NCBI RefSeq assembly: GCF_009877425.1
Contig: NZ_WXEY01000003.1
Location: forward strand, 62,001 to 126,000
From: Heliomicrobium undosum
Lineage (GTDB): Bacteria; Bacillota; Desulfitobacteriia; Heliobacteriales; Heliobacteriaceae
Direction: 5' to 3'
DNA length: 64,000 bases
The position numbers and the translations under genes are program-made. Positions within the stretch are counted from its first letter, which is position 1, and the number at the start of each line of letters is the position of its first letter. Below are positions 35,290 through 44,626 of this stretch, in pieces. The notes under the pieces are model-generated. The model made no database searches, was not told the DNA's origin, and was given only the letters and a program-made list of their open reading frames with translations.

Positions 35290-36801
35290 TTAACCCAGAT
35301 CAGGCACAAACATCCCCAACCCATAGTGATTGCCGTAACCAAAGGCCAGCGGACCAGACACAGGATTGTCAAATTCAAGCGTTAGGCTGTAGGATAAGCC
35401 GGCGCTGTGCCCCTTTCCCCGTTGACGGATTGTTTTAAAGGAAAGACAGCGAACAGGGTGATCCGGACGGGCCATGATGGTCGAAGAGCATTTTATACTG
35501 ACAAGATTAGCCCATTCATGGCGATCAGCATAATGTTTGTTCCATTCTTTGCGAATCTGATCTTCCGGTCCGTCGATTTGCTCTCCATTGGCGTGGCACT
35601 TTAGTCGCCCGTCTCGATAGCATTTGGGATGTCGGGTTAGCACAAGGGGAGTGGCCGATCTCCAACGCCGGGAAGGTCCAAAAAGCTGCGGCAGATTCGC
35701 CGTCAGGTCTCCCATCTTGTAAAGACCCAGCAGCATTAACCGCAGTCGTTGCTGGGTTTTAGAACCATCGTGGTCATGGACGCCCCAAGGGATCTCGTTG
35801 AGGGTTTCAAAGGCGAGCAATTCTTGAACAGTAAACCCTGCCGGGGAATAGACGACAATGTGGTCAAGATAGCCGTCTCCGTCTGTATCAACAGGAAGAT
35901 AGAAGGCATGGCGATGTCCTTTGGCGGGCTGACCGTCTACCCTGCCGGACAGGGTGACGGAGATACGTCCTTCAAACAGTCTGCCAAAGAGTCCCATAAC
36001 GGCGATACGAGTTTGTTCACCAACCCGAAGGGTCTCCAGGACAGACGGAAGCGGTACACGATCGAGGGCAAAACAGGCTGCCACATAATCCAGGGGCTTA
36101 TCGCGCCTATCTCTAACTGGGAGTGTTTTTTGGGTATCTGTGGAACGCAGGTATGTCACCCACCGGGCATGGGGCGGGTCAATGGACTTGTTCGCGCCTC
36201 GGTTTATTCCTGTTTGAAGGAGCAAGACATCGATCAGCGTGTCGCCTTGAACACCGAACAACGTTAACAGCCGCAAATGTTCCGTCCTTCGGGCGAAAAG
36301 CGGAAGAGAACCGACAGACAATGGGACACAGTTCACCGCAGGTTGAGACAGGTCCGAGATGATTCGGCATTGCGTCCATGAATCGGCTCGCCCAAGGTAG
36401 GTAACATTGCCAACAAGTTTAGATAAAATCTCAAGATCAGCAGGCGTGTAGTTTACATTCGGCCATATCACCTGCAGAGGCGTAGCGCGATCGATCGCTA
36501 CAAAGGCATCGATGACCAAGCCGGAACCGTATTGGCTTCCCTCGACGATAGGCATGTAATGTCGCGAGTGACCGACAGATGTCGGAGGGAGCACATAGCA
36601 GGGGAGGGCTGTCAGGGGAGTCAACAGTCTCATCATCTCGGCGCGCGTGATTTCCGGCATCGTCTGCATCCAAATGGCTGTTAGCGCCCGAAGAATCCGC
36701 CACGGCGAGGGTGGCCACTCGGGGATGCCTTCATTGCAACTCTTTCCCCACGGTGTGGCGTGATATTTGCCGGCAAGGAAATTGATTTCCATTCCGATCA
36801 T
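35290..36801 (-). CDS. csb2: Csb2 (Cas5-Cas6 type, GSU0054 family), type I-G
   Basis: About 503 residues. The N-terminus FLAGKYHATPWG and PEWPPSPWRILRAL is the Csb2/GSU0054 signature (Cas5-like RAMP). The C-terminus has GPLAFGYGNHYGLGMF, the glycine-rich loop of Cas6-like RNases, so it should both cap the crRNA 5' handle and cut the pre-crRNA. The ATG at 36801 lies 9 nt after GGAG; an ATG at 36792 is an alternative. It overlaps nothing but sits 4 nt after the csb1 stop. It is the last gene of the cas operon, before the leader. Confidence 0.92.
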   Translation of the reverse strand: MIGMEINFLAGKYHATPWGKSCNEGIPEWPPSPWRILRALTAIWMQTMPEITRAEMMRLLTPLTALPCYVLPPTSVGHSRHYMPIVEGSQYGSGLVIDAFVAIDRATPLQVIWPNVNYTPADLEILSKLVGNVTYLGRADSWTQCRIISDLSQPAVNCVPLSVGSLPLFARRTEHLRLLTLFGVQGDTLIDVLLLQTGINRGANKSIDPPHARWVTYLRSTDTQKTLPVRDRRDKPLDYVAACFALDRVPLPSVLETLRVGEQTRIAVMGLFGRLFEGRISVTLSGRVDGQPAKGHRHAFYLPVDTDGDGYLDHIVVYSPAGFTVQELLAFETLNEIPWGVHDHDGSKTQQRLRLMLLGLYKMGDLTANLPQLFGPSRRWRSATPLVLTRHPKCYRDGRLKCHANGEQIDGPEDQIRKEWNKHYADRHEWANLVSIKCSSTIMARPDHPVRCLSFKTIRQRGKGHSAGLSYSLTLEFDNPVSGPLAFGYGNHYGLGMFVPDLG

Positions 36802-36805
36802 ATCG

Positions 36806-37834
36806 TTATTCTCCGGCAGTTTCAATGGATTCCGAATCGCCCGCTACGCTGTTGGCGCTGTTGTCCTTCTTCCAGTTGGAGGGTGGAATGAAGTTGACAA
36901 CGGTCACTGGGGGCGACACAAAGTTCTCTATGTTGGGGATCTGTTTACGGATGAAAGCGTCAACCGCATGAAAAGCTGGCAAGTCGCAATCGGCGGGCTT
37001 GTCCAACTCCAGTTCGTTGTTCTCGTTTACCGGCGTCAAGTCACAGGCGGTTCTCAGATGCAAGCCATCGTTGATGAACTTATAGATTTTCCAAACCGCC
37101 AATGAAATCAAAAACTGTTCAGATCTTTCACCGAGACCGTAGGAACGCAACAGGACAAGATCAATATTGAAAAAGGCCGTGATCGATTCGGCAGTATACT
37201 CTGTGCGAGGATATAAGACGTTGCCGAATCCTTCTTTTGTGTTGGCGCTCGGTTCAATCCGATCGATTTTTACGCCGCCGCTTTCAACGGGTAAGACCTT
37301 CGTCGCTTCGATAAATCCGGATAACAGCCGAGGAAACCGAAAGAGACTGCCTTTTTCCTTGATATTTGCCAGAAAAATTCCGTGGATCAGCGAGTTAGGA
37401 TCGACACTGAACAAGAAGGCAGCCATTTTCTGTGTGCTTCGGCCATCTTTTTGGGCATCTTGAACCGCCTTGACGAGTTGATCATGGAAGCTCGTGTCTT
37501 TGCTTTTCAGGATGTAAGGGGAATTCAGCCGATGCGCCTCCGTCAATGAACTGCCCAGATAAGCGCCGTTCATTTCAATGCGGACATAGGGCATCCCACG
37601 CAGCGATTCGGCAACGTCCAATGCAGCGTCGTCCCAACAGACTTTTTCGAGGCGGTTTGCTACCGATTGAGGGGATTCAACCAGCAGCATGCTTTCGCCA
37701 TTGGGCATCCGATAGGTTGCCGCACCTAATTCAGGGAACCCGGTGGGCTGAAAACGGTTTCCCTGTACCGGCTTTAATGGCGCGCGCATAAGGATTCGTG
37801 AAGATTTACCAAGGGCGGTAAATAACCTTTCCAT
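36806..37834 (-). CDS. csb1: Csb1 (Cas7-type backbone, GSU0053 family), type I-G
   Basis: 342 residues. Segments ALRGMPYVRIEMNG-like (here SLRGMPYVRIEMNGAYLGSS), AHRLNSPYIL, HGIFLANIKEKG, RFPRLLSGFIEA and SANTKEGFGNVLYPRTEY are typical for the Csb1/GSU0053 RAMP that forms the crRNA-binding backbone of the type I-G Cascade. The ATG at 37834 has AGGAGG 8 nt upstream and is preferred over 37954. It follows csx17 by 23 nt. Confidence 0.92.
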   Translation of the reverse strand: MERLFTALGKSSRILMRAPLKPVQGNRFQPTGFPELGAATYRMPNGESMLLVESPQSVANRLEKVCWDDAALDVAESLRGMPYVRIEMNGAYLGSSLTEAHRLNSPYILKSKDTSFHDQLVKAVQDAQKDGRSTQKMAAFLFSVDPNSLIHGIFLANIKEKGSLFRFPRLLSGFIEATKVLPVESGGVKIDRIEPSANTKEGFGNVLYPRTEYTAESITAFFNIDLVLLRSYGLGERSEQFLISLAVWKIYKFINDGLHLRTACDLTPVNENNELELDKPADCDLPAFHAVDAFIRKQIPNIENFVSPPVTVVNFIPPSNWKKDNSANSVAGDSESIETAGE

Positions 37835-37857
37835 TATTACGGCCTCCTTAATCTTTT

Positions 37858-40089
37858 TTATCCCCGGGTCAATGGGCGTAACACCCGATGCATCACACGG
37901 CGGATATCGGTGTCGGAGATAGGAAACAGTAGAGCGGCCCCCAAGCGCGTGCACTTCTCGCGGCTTACGGAAAAAGCTGGCTTTCGCGAGGGGGTGTGGC
38001 TTCCTCCTGTCGCCAGCGGGATGAGTCCCGCTGTTCGCAGTCGTCGTAATGCAATGTCTACGGCGCCATCGGGATCTCCGTTGACCAAGCGTTTCAGCAG
38101 GGTTGTATCCGTCGGCAAGCCAGTGGAATCAGTCGCCTCTAAATGTTCAGTCTGCGGAAGCGGCCGGTGATGGTACTGTAATTTGCATAAGCCATAGAGT
38201 CGGCTCATTGGCCATTCCAGATCAGATAACCCTGTTTGTTCATGTGACTTCGGCTGATATTGGGGAGAGAGCAACGAAAAAGCGAAAATGAGGCGTTCAA
38301 TTTTCTCATCGTCAACATCCCCTTCGATGAATCGGGTGATATCGGCTAATGGAACCAGGGATAGTCCAAGGATCGGCGCTTTGCGTTGTGATGTGACGCG
38401 GCAATAGGTTTGATAACGGCGCAAGAACAGGTGGATAATGTTTTGCGGCAGCGGTCCTTGGCTCCATGCGTCCTCACGCCAATCGCTTACCCATGTCAAT
38501 CGCCGTTGTTCTGCAATATACCGGACTGGAGAGAGGTATTCGCGCATAGTGGGAAGGATGACTTTTCGCGGTTTTTCGATGGTGTCCCCCCATACTGCCA
38601 AGCATGTCATTCCGGCAGCCAATCGGTATTCAGGCGAGCCGTCGTTTGCGTTCATAAACCACTCTTTGGATAGATAGGGCAGGGGATGAATCCGGAACTT
38701 CCGGTTGCTTTTCATGCTGTAATATAACGCTGTTTCTGCATTGGATAGCGCGTACATCAGATCGTGGAGGCGTTCAGCGTGCTCGTCCTGGGCATAGGCG
38801 AATATCGCCGCTTCCAGTGAAGCGCCGGCTCTTCGCAGGCGGTTGGACGCATCAGAGTTGCGGATCTCCCGGAAAAAATGCTGCACCCATGGGTCGATTT
38901 GATTCAGCAAATGGATTTTTGGTTGCTCTTTGATCTGTAGGCGTCCCAGCGGCACGGCGAAACGTGACTTTCCATTGCGAACGATAAGCCCAACGCGTTC
39001 AAAGGAGGACAAACCTCTTTGCACGCCGTAAGCGACGGCGGCGCGAGCAGAGTCAGAAGCGGTTTCAGCCTGGCGTCGACCGATCTGCATCCGCCCCTCG
39101 GCCATGAGACGGGCCACTTCCGGGAAGTAAGCGGGACGCTCCCAGAGAGGCAGCCAAATCTCCGATTGTTGGTTTTCGCTCACGGCTACCGTTGTTGCGC
39201 CACCTTGGGAAAGGTAGACCGTAAAGGGGAATGAAATCCGTTGTCTTCCTTGCGCCTGCAACCGGCGAGTCACGACGCCCGCAAAGAGAAGCATTCCTTC
39301 CATCATCAGAACAAAGTCCCATGGATTGGTTAATGCCCCGGCTGAAAAGCCCTGTGTGCCGTTGAGTCCGCCGACGCTGCCAGGATGGTATTGACCGGAT
39401 GAGGTGTCTTCGACGAGCCGGGGGGCGCCTCGATCAAATAGTGATTTTTCCAGCCATGCTTTGCTGCTGTTGCGGAACGCTTCATCAATCGGACCTTCAT
39501 TTAATGGAAGAATTTGTGCGAGGCATCGCATGTAGACATTGGAAAACTCCAGATTGCCGTCATTGCCGCCGCTTCCCAACAATGGGGCCATAGATAAGCG
39601 ATCATCGGTAAAGAGGCATAGCGCATCCAACCACAGGGCGAAATCATCGGACATCCAGGAGCGCAGCCACCGGATCATTCGTTGCTTTTGCGCTTCCCTA
39701 TCCTTCTGCTTAAGATTGCCCGGTTTTTTTAGCCGGTTATGGTCGATGAACTGTTGAATCGTTTCGATTGCGTCGCGCAACAAGGAAAAACGGGGATGAC
39801 TCGATTGTTTGACCGTCTCTAATGTTCCGGAGGCTGTCGGGCCTCCCCAGAACCCCGAGCCGCCATTCCAGGGCGCCAAGATCGGGGTGGGGGTGTATTG
39901 ATCTAAGAAAAAGGAGATGATGGATGACTCATCCGGCAGACCGGAAAGATGATAGCAACCGTCTTTCCAAGCGCCCTTTACCGGCAGTTCGGTTTGCTTG
40001 GCAAGCAGACGATGTGCGCCCAGCGCTTTTAGGTAATGAATGATCGGTTCTGAAGGACAGCCGTTAAGGGGTGTCTCACGCATTAACAC
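37858..40089 (-). CDS. csx17: Csx17 (Cas8-type large subunit), type I-G
   Basis: 743 residues. The N-terminus LNGCPSEPIIHYLKALGAHR and the PTPILAPWNGGSGFWGG block are the hallmark of Csx17, the large subunit that presumably recognises the PAM. QGFSAGALTNPWDFVLMMEG and PLWERPAYFPEVARLMAEGR follow as in family members. The GTG at 40089, 12 nt after GGAGG, overlaps the end of cas3 by 14 nt; an ATG at 40083 is the alternative. No nuclease motif is apparent. Confidence 0.92.
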   Translation of the reverse strand: MLMRETPLNGCPSEPIIHYLKALGAHRLLAKQTELPVKGAWKDGCYHLSGLPDESSIISFFLDQYTPTPILAPWNGGSGFWGGPTASGTLETVKQSSHPRFSLLRDAIETIQQFIDHNRLKKPGNLKQKDREAQKQRMIRWLRSWMSDDFALWLDALCLFTDDRLSMAPLLGSGGNDGNLEFSNVYMRCLAQILPLNEGPIDEAFRNSSKAWLEKSLFDRGAPRLVEDTSSGQYHPGSVGGLNGTQGFSAGALTNPWDFVLMMEGMLLFAGVVTRRLQAQGRQRISFPFTVYLSQGGATTVAVSENQQSEIWLPLWERPAYFPEVARLMAEGRMQIGRRQAETASDSARAAVAYGVQRGLSSFERVGLIVRNGKSRFAVPLGRLQIKEQPKIHLLNQIDPWVQHFFREIRNSDASNRLRRAGASLEAAIFAYAQDEHAERLHDLMYALSNAETALYYSMKSNRKFRIHPLPYLSKEWFMNANDGSPEYRLAAGMTCLAVWGDTIEKPRKVILPTMREYLSPVRYIAEQRRLTWVSDWREDAWSQGPLPQNIIHLFLRRYQTYCRVTSQRKAPILGLSLVPLADITRFIEGDVDDEKIERLIFAFSLLSPQYQPKSHEQTGLSDLEWPMSRLYGLCKLQYHHRPLPQTEHLEATDSTGLPTDTTLLKRLVNGDPDGAVDIALRRLRTAGLIPLATGGSHTPSRKPAFSVSREKCTRLGAALLFPISDTDIRRVMHRVLRPLTRG

Positions 40090-42625
40090 TGCATGTCTCT
40101 CCCTCCACAGACATACTCGCGCGAATATCGGCGGCCCGAAGCAACGCTTCCAGAAAGGCGAGTCGAAACGGTCCTAGCCGATCTAACAGTGTCAGGCTGC
40201 GCATCAGCCATGACGGTCTTTCTTCATCGGGACCGCCAAGACTTGCCCAGTCTAACGATAGGGTGGTGGCGGGAAAGGGAAAACCTAAATCAACTGGCGG
40301 GACAGAATCTCCGTCTTGAATGCCAAGGATCATGTGTTCCCTTCCACTTGCTCTCTCCCTTTGAGGAAGGGGATAAGACTGAATCCCGATTCGCACATGT
40401 CCATGATGACTTGCCACGAGATATCTTGATAAATCGGAAATTGACAGGGGTTCATGACCATTAGGATTAGGAACTTGAATGGAATCGTGGGCTAACAGCA
40501 TCAAGAGGCTGGCAAATTCATGACGGAAATGAGGCCGTTGATGATGTTTAGGGGGGCAGGGCGACTTGGCCCATATGGTTCCAAGACGTTCGCCCTTTTC
40601 TGAATCGCCGAGATCGGATAACAAGGTAGTCTGGAAGGTTTCGTGGCCCTTTCCTATGTCGTGGCAGATAGCAGCCGCGTATATGTCAGGGTGATAGGTT
40701 TCGAGATCGGGGAGGTCCAATGACTGTAACAACCGCGTTGCATGACGGGCGACATCTGCGCTATGGTCCGCCAAGCTGAGCCATTGTTTCTGGAATGAGT
40801 AATGATCATCGCCCGATGATTCATTTGGATGTATGTCGTTTATTTGAACAACGGGCACAGGTTCTGTTTTTTGAGGCGACCAGCCGAGACTCCTGTCATA
40901 CCCGCCCGCTTCAGCGTCGATGAGGATGACTTGTCCAGGGTATAGATCATGGGGGCGGTAGGAGCGCCATTCTCGGTCAAGGAGATCCCATACCCAAGCA
41001 TGACCCACATGGTCCTTAATAAATGTTTGGGCTTCATGGATGACGACAGGACATAATTCTTGGTGAAGAGGTCGGGGAATATCTGGACTGGGGGGCTGGC
41101 GATTTAATGATCGCCAGCAAAAAAATACATCCCCGTTTTTGGTGTTGCGGACAAACCTTGACACGTCGATGTCGTTTCCGCTTAAGTCGGCTGTCGTGTT
41201 AAACAAATCGAGAAGATCTTGCTTGCGCAGCACGTCGAGCGCCAGTTCTTCCTCCGGCGACGCCTCTGGAAGGGAGGTTGAGGTGACCATTTCGCCGTTG
41301 ATCGCTTGCAGGATACGGCGGGAACGCTGTATTGCCTCTGGGGCGTATGGCGCTGAATGTTTATCAGCAACGTCGATCCAGAACAGTTGCGCATCACGGC
41401 TTTTCCCATCCCGGTTTAAGCGTCCCATTCGCTGAACAATGTTCATCCAAGGGGCTAACTCGGTGATCAGCACACTGGATGAGATATCGATTCCCGCTTC
41501 TATCACTTGAGTGCTCACGATGATTTGTCCATGCGACATTTGTCCAGGCGAGTTCTCTTCTCCAGCCTTGAAGCTCAGGATTCGCTGGAGCGCGGCGTTC
41601 CGTTCCGGATGGCGCATCTGGGCGTGGATCAATACGGTATCGGGCATTTGGCTTTGTACAGCATCACTCTTCTTTCTGGTGCGGTTTGACTTTTGTTGCA
41701 CGCCGGTTAAGGACTCGTACAACATCTGCGCTCGCTTAACTGTGTTCATGATAATAATGGTTCGTTGTCTTTCGCGATGAACGCGTAGAATGGCCTCTGC
41801 AAGCGCAGAAGGATATTTTGCGTTGTTTGTTGGCACGGACAGTTTTAATTCCTTGACTTCTTTGCCTGCGTGAATTCTCTCGGAGAGGATTTCGTTGGCA
41901 AAATCATCTGGTGACAAGGAGAAGTGTTGTTCTGTTGGCGGTTGCGGATGGTCAACGGTTTTTAAGCAATCCGGTTGCAATGTGGCCGACATCCAGACAG
42001 TATGGCAGTCACCAAAGGTTTTGAAGTTTTTACGAAATGCATTGAGTTGAGCCGATGTGGTGACTGCCGAACCCATCAACTGCGTTTCATCCATCACCCA
42101 GAGACAATCATTGTTTAACAAACCAAACTCAATGGGCCATCGGTATCGGCTGATAGCGTATCCTCGGTTTAACGCCCGAGACAACAGCATATCCTGTGTA
42201 CCTATGATGACGCCTGGTTTTTCCGGCTCTATATCCCAGCGCTTGTACTCCACTCCGCCCATCAAGGTGATAAGGTAAGGTTTCTCAACTCCCGTAAGGC
42301 CGCTTTTTTTGATATACGATTCGTAATTATCGAGCCAACGGCTGATTCGCTGGGTCGTTTGCTCAACTAAAATACGCATCGGCAAACAGTAGACCAGTCG
42401 GTGGGGACTAGGCTGTTCGGATGATTTTGTGGCTGTGATGGTTTTCCAGAGCCATCGTAGTACTGCCGTCTCTGTTTTGCCGCAGCCAGTTGGGAGTTCA
42501 ATTGTATCCGGCCATCTTTCTAAGCAAGCAAAGCGGCTTTGGAAAGGATAAGGGTCATGTCCGGTTATGTAGGAGAAAAAGCCTTCATAGTCCAAACCAA
42601 ACAATGAGGGTATCACTCCTCTCAT
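40076..42625 (-). CDS. cas3: Cas3 helicase-nuclease with C-terminal HD, type I-G
   Basis: 849 residues. SF2 helicase motif I is ELPTGCGKTET (43-53), motif II MDET (177-180), motif III MSATL, and motif VI QRMGRLNRDG. The HD nuclease comes last: HSADVARHATRL, ICHDIGKGHETFQ, FRHEFASLLML and VASHHGHV. The helicase-then-HD order is specific to type I-U/I-G, since other Cas3 proteins carry HD first. It unwinds and degrades target DNA recruited by the Csb2-Csb1-Csx17-crRNA complex. It is first in the operon, with possible control repeats 20-75 nt upstream. Confidence 0.95.
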   Translation of the reverse strand: MRGVIPSLFGLDYEGFFSYITGHDPYPFQSRFACLERWPDTIELPTGCGKTETAVLRWLWKTITATKSSEQPSPHRLVYCLPMRILVEQTTQRISRWLDNYESYIKKSGLTGVEKPYLITLMGGVEYKRWDIEPEKPGVIIGTQDMLLSRALNRGYAISRYRWPIEFGLLNNDCLWVMDETQLMGSAVTTSAQLNAFRKNFKTFGDCHTVWMSATLQPDCLKTVDHPQPPTEQHFSLSPDDFANEILSERIHAGKEVKELKLSVPTNNAKYPSALAEAILRVHRERQRTIIIMNTVKRAQMLYESLTGVQQKSNRTRKKSDAVQSQMPDTVLIHAQMRHPERNAALQRILSFKAGEENSPGQMSHGQIIVSTQVIEAGIDISSSVLITELAPWMNIVQRMGRLNRDGKSRDAQLFWIDVADKHSAPYAPEAIQRSRRILQAINGEMVTSTSLPEASPEEELALDVLRKQDLLDLFNTTADLSGNDIDVSRFVRNTKNGDVFFCWRSLNRQPPSPDIPRPLHQELCPVVIHEAQTFIKDHVGHAWVWDLLDREWRSYRPHDLYPGQVILIDAEAGGYDRSLGWSPQKTEPVPVVQINDIHPNESSGDDHYSFQKQWLSLADHSADVARHATRLLQSLDLPDLETYHPDIYAAAICHDIGKGHETFQTTLLSDLGDSEKGERLGTIWAKSPCPPKHHQRPHFRHEFASLLMLLAHDSIQVPNPNGHEPLSISDLSRYLVASHHGHVRIGIQSYPLPQRERASGREHMILGIQDGDSVPPVDLGFPFPATTLSLDWASLGGPDEERPSWLMRSLTLLDRLGPFRLAFLEALLRAADIRASMSVEGETCSVNA

Positions 42626-42642
42626 AGCTTAATAAATGAACT

Positions 42643-42697
42643 CTCTTTGTGATGGAAAAATTTCGGCGTCATCAGACAAATTCCTCTTTTGATGGAA
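42643..42697 (-). promoter_or_regulatory. Direct repeats upstream of cas3, possible operator
   Basis: CTCTTTGTGATGGAA (42643-42657) and CTCTTTTGATGGAA (42684-42697) are near-identical direct repeats with starts 41 nt apart, about four helical turns. They lie in the roughly 200-nt AT-rich upstream region of the cas operon, which holds no gene. Confidence 0.5.
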
Positions 42698-42790
42698 TAA
42701 TTTTTCTGGAAATATGATTTATTGGTTAACTAATTATGAGCAAGCATCTTGCCTTTGAGGGTTAGCCGTTTCTTTGAATGAGAGAAAAAA

Positions 42791-42820
42791 GAAAAAGGCC
42801 CCAAGTCAGTGTGGCCTTTG
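42791..42820 (-). terminator. Rho-independent terminator
   Basis: On the minus strand AAAGGCC pairs with GGCCTTT, followed by TTTC and more T-rich sequence. It starts 6 nt after the stop of the holin-like gene. Confidence 0.8.
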
Positions 42821-42825
42821 CACCG

Positions 42826-43227
42826 TTACATCTTTCCATTCTTTTGACCGTTGCCACGGTCATTTCCGTCATCAGTATTGTAGGGCTCCCCATTCCCGCT
42901 GTTCTTCCCCATCCCATCTCGAATTTGGCGGAAGGACTTGATCATCCCGTATGATACGCCGGAGACACAGGCCACATAGATGCCGTATTCGGCGCCATGC
43001 TTGAAACTGCTCCATAATAAACTGCCTTTTGTCCAGAGGCCGAAGAGGCCGCCCCAGAGGAAACCCGCCCCTATCAGGACAAAGGGCAGGAGCACTTTGA
43101 ATTTTTCCGACTGGGTTTTCATCATGTATTTAACGAGTTCGACCGTTGAGGTAATCAGGACGAAGAGGACTGTGGAAAAGTAACCCTGGTCGAGGGTGCT
43201 CCAATCCGGTGTCGGCAACACTTCCAT
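42826..43227 (-). CDS. Holin-like small membrane protein
   Basis: 133 residues from an ATG with AGGAGGG 5 nt upstream. Three hydrophobic segments (YFSTVLFVLITSTVELVKYM, LLPFVLIGAGFLWGGLFGLW, YGIYVACVSGVSYGMI) are followed by a polar Asn/Gly/Asp-rich tail. The small size, early membrane helices and charged C-terminus resemble phage-type holins, but no endolysin or other phage gene is nearby. Function unproven. Confidence 0.55.
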   Translation of the reverse strand: MEVLPTPDWSTLDQGYFSTVLFVLITSTVELVKYMMKTQSEKFKVLLPFVLIGAGFLWGGLFGLWTKGSLLWSSFKHGAEYGIYVACVSGVSYGMIKSFRQIRDGMGKNSGNGEPYNTDDGNDRGNGQKNGKM

Positions 43228-43382
43228 CGAATCCCTCCTTACTCCCACAATGACAGTCATCCAAAAATGGAATAATTATCTTGTAGTTCAATGTAGTGGA
43301 GGAAAGAGGAAAAGGTGCAATCCTCCTTTGAATCGAAAGGCCGGAAAAGAGGAAGCGAAAGAGGAAGAAAAAAGGCAGAACG

Positions 43383-43419
43383 AAAAAAAGCGGGGCGCCC
43401 CATGGGGAGTGTCCCGCTT
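43383..43419 (-). terminator. Rho-independent terminator of thiSGH
   Basis: On the minus strand AAGCGGG pairs with CCCGCTT followed by TTTTTC, about 90 nt after the thiH stop. Confidence 0.8.
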
Positions 43420-43511
43420 AACCTTCCTTCATAATACGCAACAATGACCAGGTTTATTTTGATGGGATATCGTAGAAGGCGGCTTTGACTTTGGCTGGAG
43501 CAAATCGTTCG

Positions 43512-44621
43512 TTAGGTCAGGCTGTGCCAATCCTGGTGAACCGGCTGGTACCCCCTGGCGATCAGCATCTGGCGCACCTCGTCGACGGAACGCTCGTCAG
43601 AGACGCGGAACTGGCCCTCGTCGGCCTCGTCGTCGATGTGACCGCCGACGGCCGTGTTGGAGCCAGCCGACATGCGGGTGATGCCGAGGGGGAGCAGGTG
43701 GTTGCGCAGTTCAGCCGGTTCCCTTGTGGACAAGGTGATACCGGCGCGGGGCATGAAGAGGCGGAAGGCGAGCAGGATCTGGACGAGGTCGCGGTCCGCC
43801 ACGGGCGCTTCCGGCTGATAGCTGCCGGGGCCGGCCTTGATGCGGGGGACGGCGATGCCGATCTCTGTCCCGAGGTATTTGTTTTGCAGGTAACTGGCGT
43901 GGAGACCCGTGAAAAAGGCTTCTGACGGCCAGTGGTTGAGACCCAGCAAGGCGCCGATGTTGACGGCACGGAAGCCGGCCTGACAACCGCGCTGCGGCCC
44001 GTCGAGACGCCAGCGGTAGTCTTTTTTTGGCCCGGCGGGGTGAAGGCGGTCGTAGACGGCCCGGTCATAGACCTCCTGGTAGATGGTGAGGCTGTCCACA
44101 CCGGCTGCAGCCAGGCGGCGGTATTCCTCCACATCCATCGGGTTGACTTCAATCCCGACGGCGGTGAAGTGACGATGGACAATGTCTACGGCGCGGATCA
44201 GGTAGTCGAGGGCATCCTTGCCCGGTTTTTCACCGGTGAGCAGGAGGATTTGCCGCAGCCCCGTGGCGGCGATGGCTTCCGCTTCCCCTTCGATCTCTGC
44301 CTCCGTCAATTGCCGTCGCTGGATGTCGTTGCGGTGGTTGAAGTTGCAGTAAAGGCAGCGGTTGACACAGTGATTGGCGAGGTAGATGGGCGTGTACAGT
44401 TGGATGACGCGGCCAAAGTGCTGGCGCGTCAGGCGGTGGGCCTTTTGGGCTATCGCCTCCAAGCGTTCCGAGGCGGCGGGGGAGAGCAGCGCCAAAAAGT
44501 CGAGGGGAGAAAGGAAGTCCTTTTTCAGGACAAGATCGACCTGCCGTGGGGTGACGCGCTCCAGAAAACCGGCGAAGTCAAAGCTGGCGTAAGCCTCGAT
44601 CTGTTCATAAAAAGAGTGCAT
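43512..44621 (-). CDS. thiH: 2-iminoacetate synthase ThiH (radical SAM tyrosine lyase)
   Basis: 369 residues. The radical SAM cluster is CVNRCLYCNFNH (CxxxCxxC), preceded by IQLYTPIYLANH. LLTGEKPGKDALDYLIRA and MDVEEYRRLAAAGVDSLTIY are typical ThiH segments. It cleaves tyrosine to dehydroglycine and p-cresol to supply the thiazole ring. It starts 5 nt after the thiG stop. The biotin-synthase/ThiH-associated C-terminal part is intact (RAGITLSTREPAELRNHLLP). Confidence 0.93.
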   Translation of the reverse strand: MHSFYEQIEAYASFDFAGFLERVTPRQVDLVLKKDFLSPLDFLALLSPAASERLEAIAQKAHRLTRQHFGRVIQLYTPIYLANHCVNRCLYCNFNHRNDIQRRQLTEAEIEGEAEAIAATGLRQILLLTGEKPGKDALDYLIRAVDIVHRHFTAVGIEVNPMDVEEYRRLAAAGVDSLTIYQEVYDRAVYDRLHPAGPKKDYRWRLDGPQRGCQAGFRAVNIGALLGLNHWPSEAFFTGLHASYLQNKYLGTEIGIAVPRIKAGPGSYQPEAPVADRDLVQILLAFRLFMPRAGITLSTREPAELRNHLLPLGITRMSAGSNTAVGGHIDDEADEGQFRVSDERSVDEVRQMLIARGYQPVHQDWHSLT

Positions 44622-44626
44622 GGACC

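Noticed and set aside
42826-43227. Prophage remnant suggested by the holin-like protein
   Set aside because: No integrase, endolysin, capsid or attachment site is present nearby.
43196-43447. 83-codon plus-strand frame very rich in Lys/Glu/Arg
   Set aside because: Spans the thiSGH terminator and the start of the holin-like gene on the other strand; no start signal.
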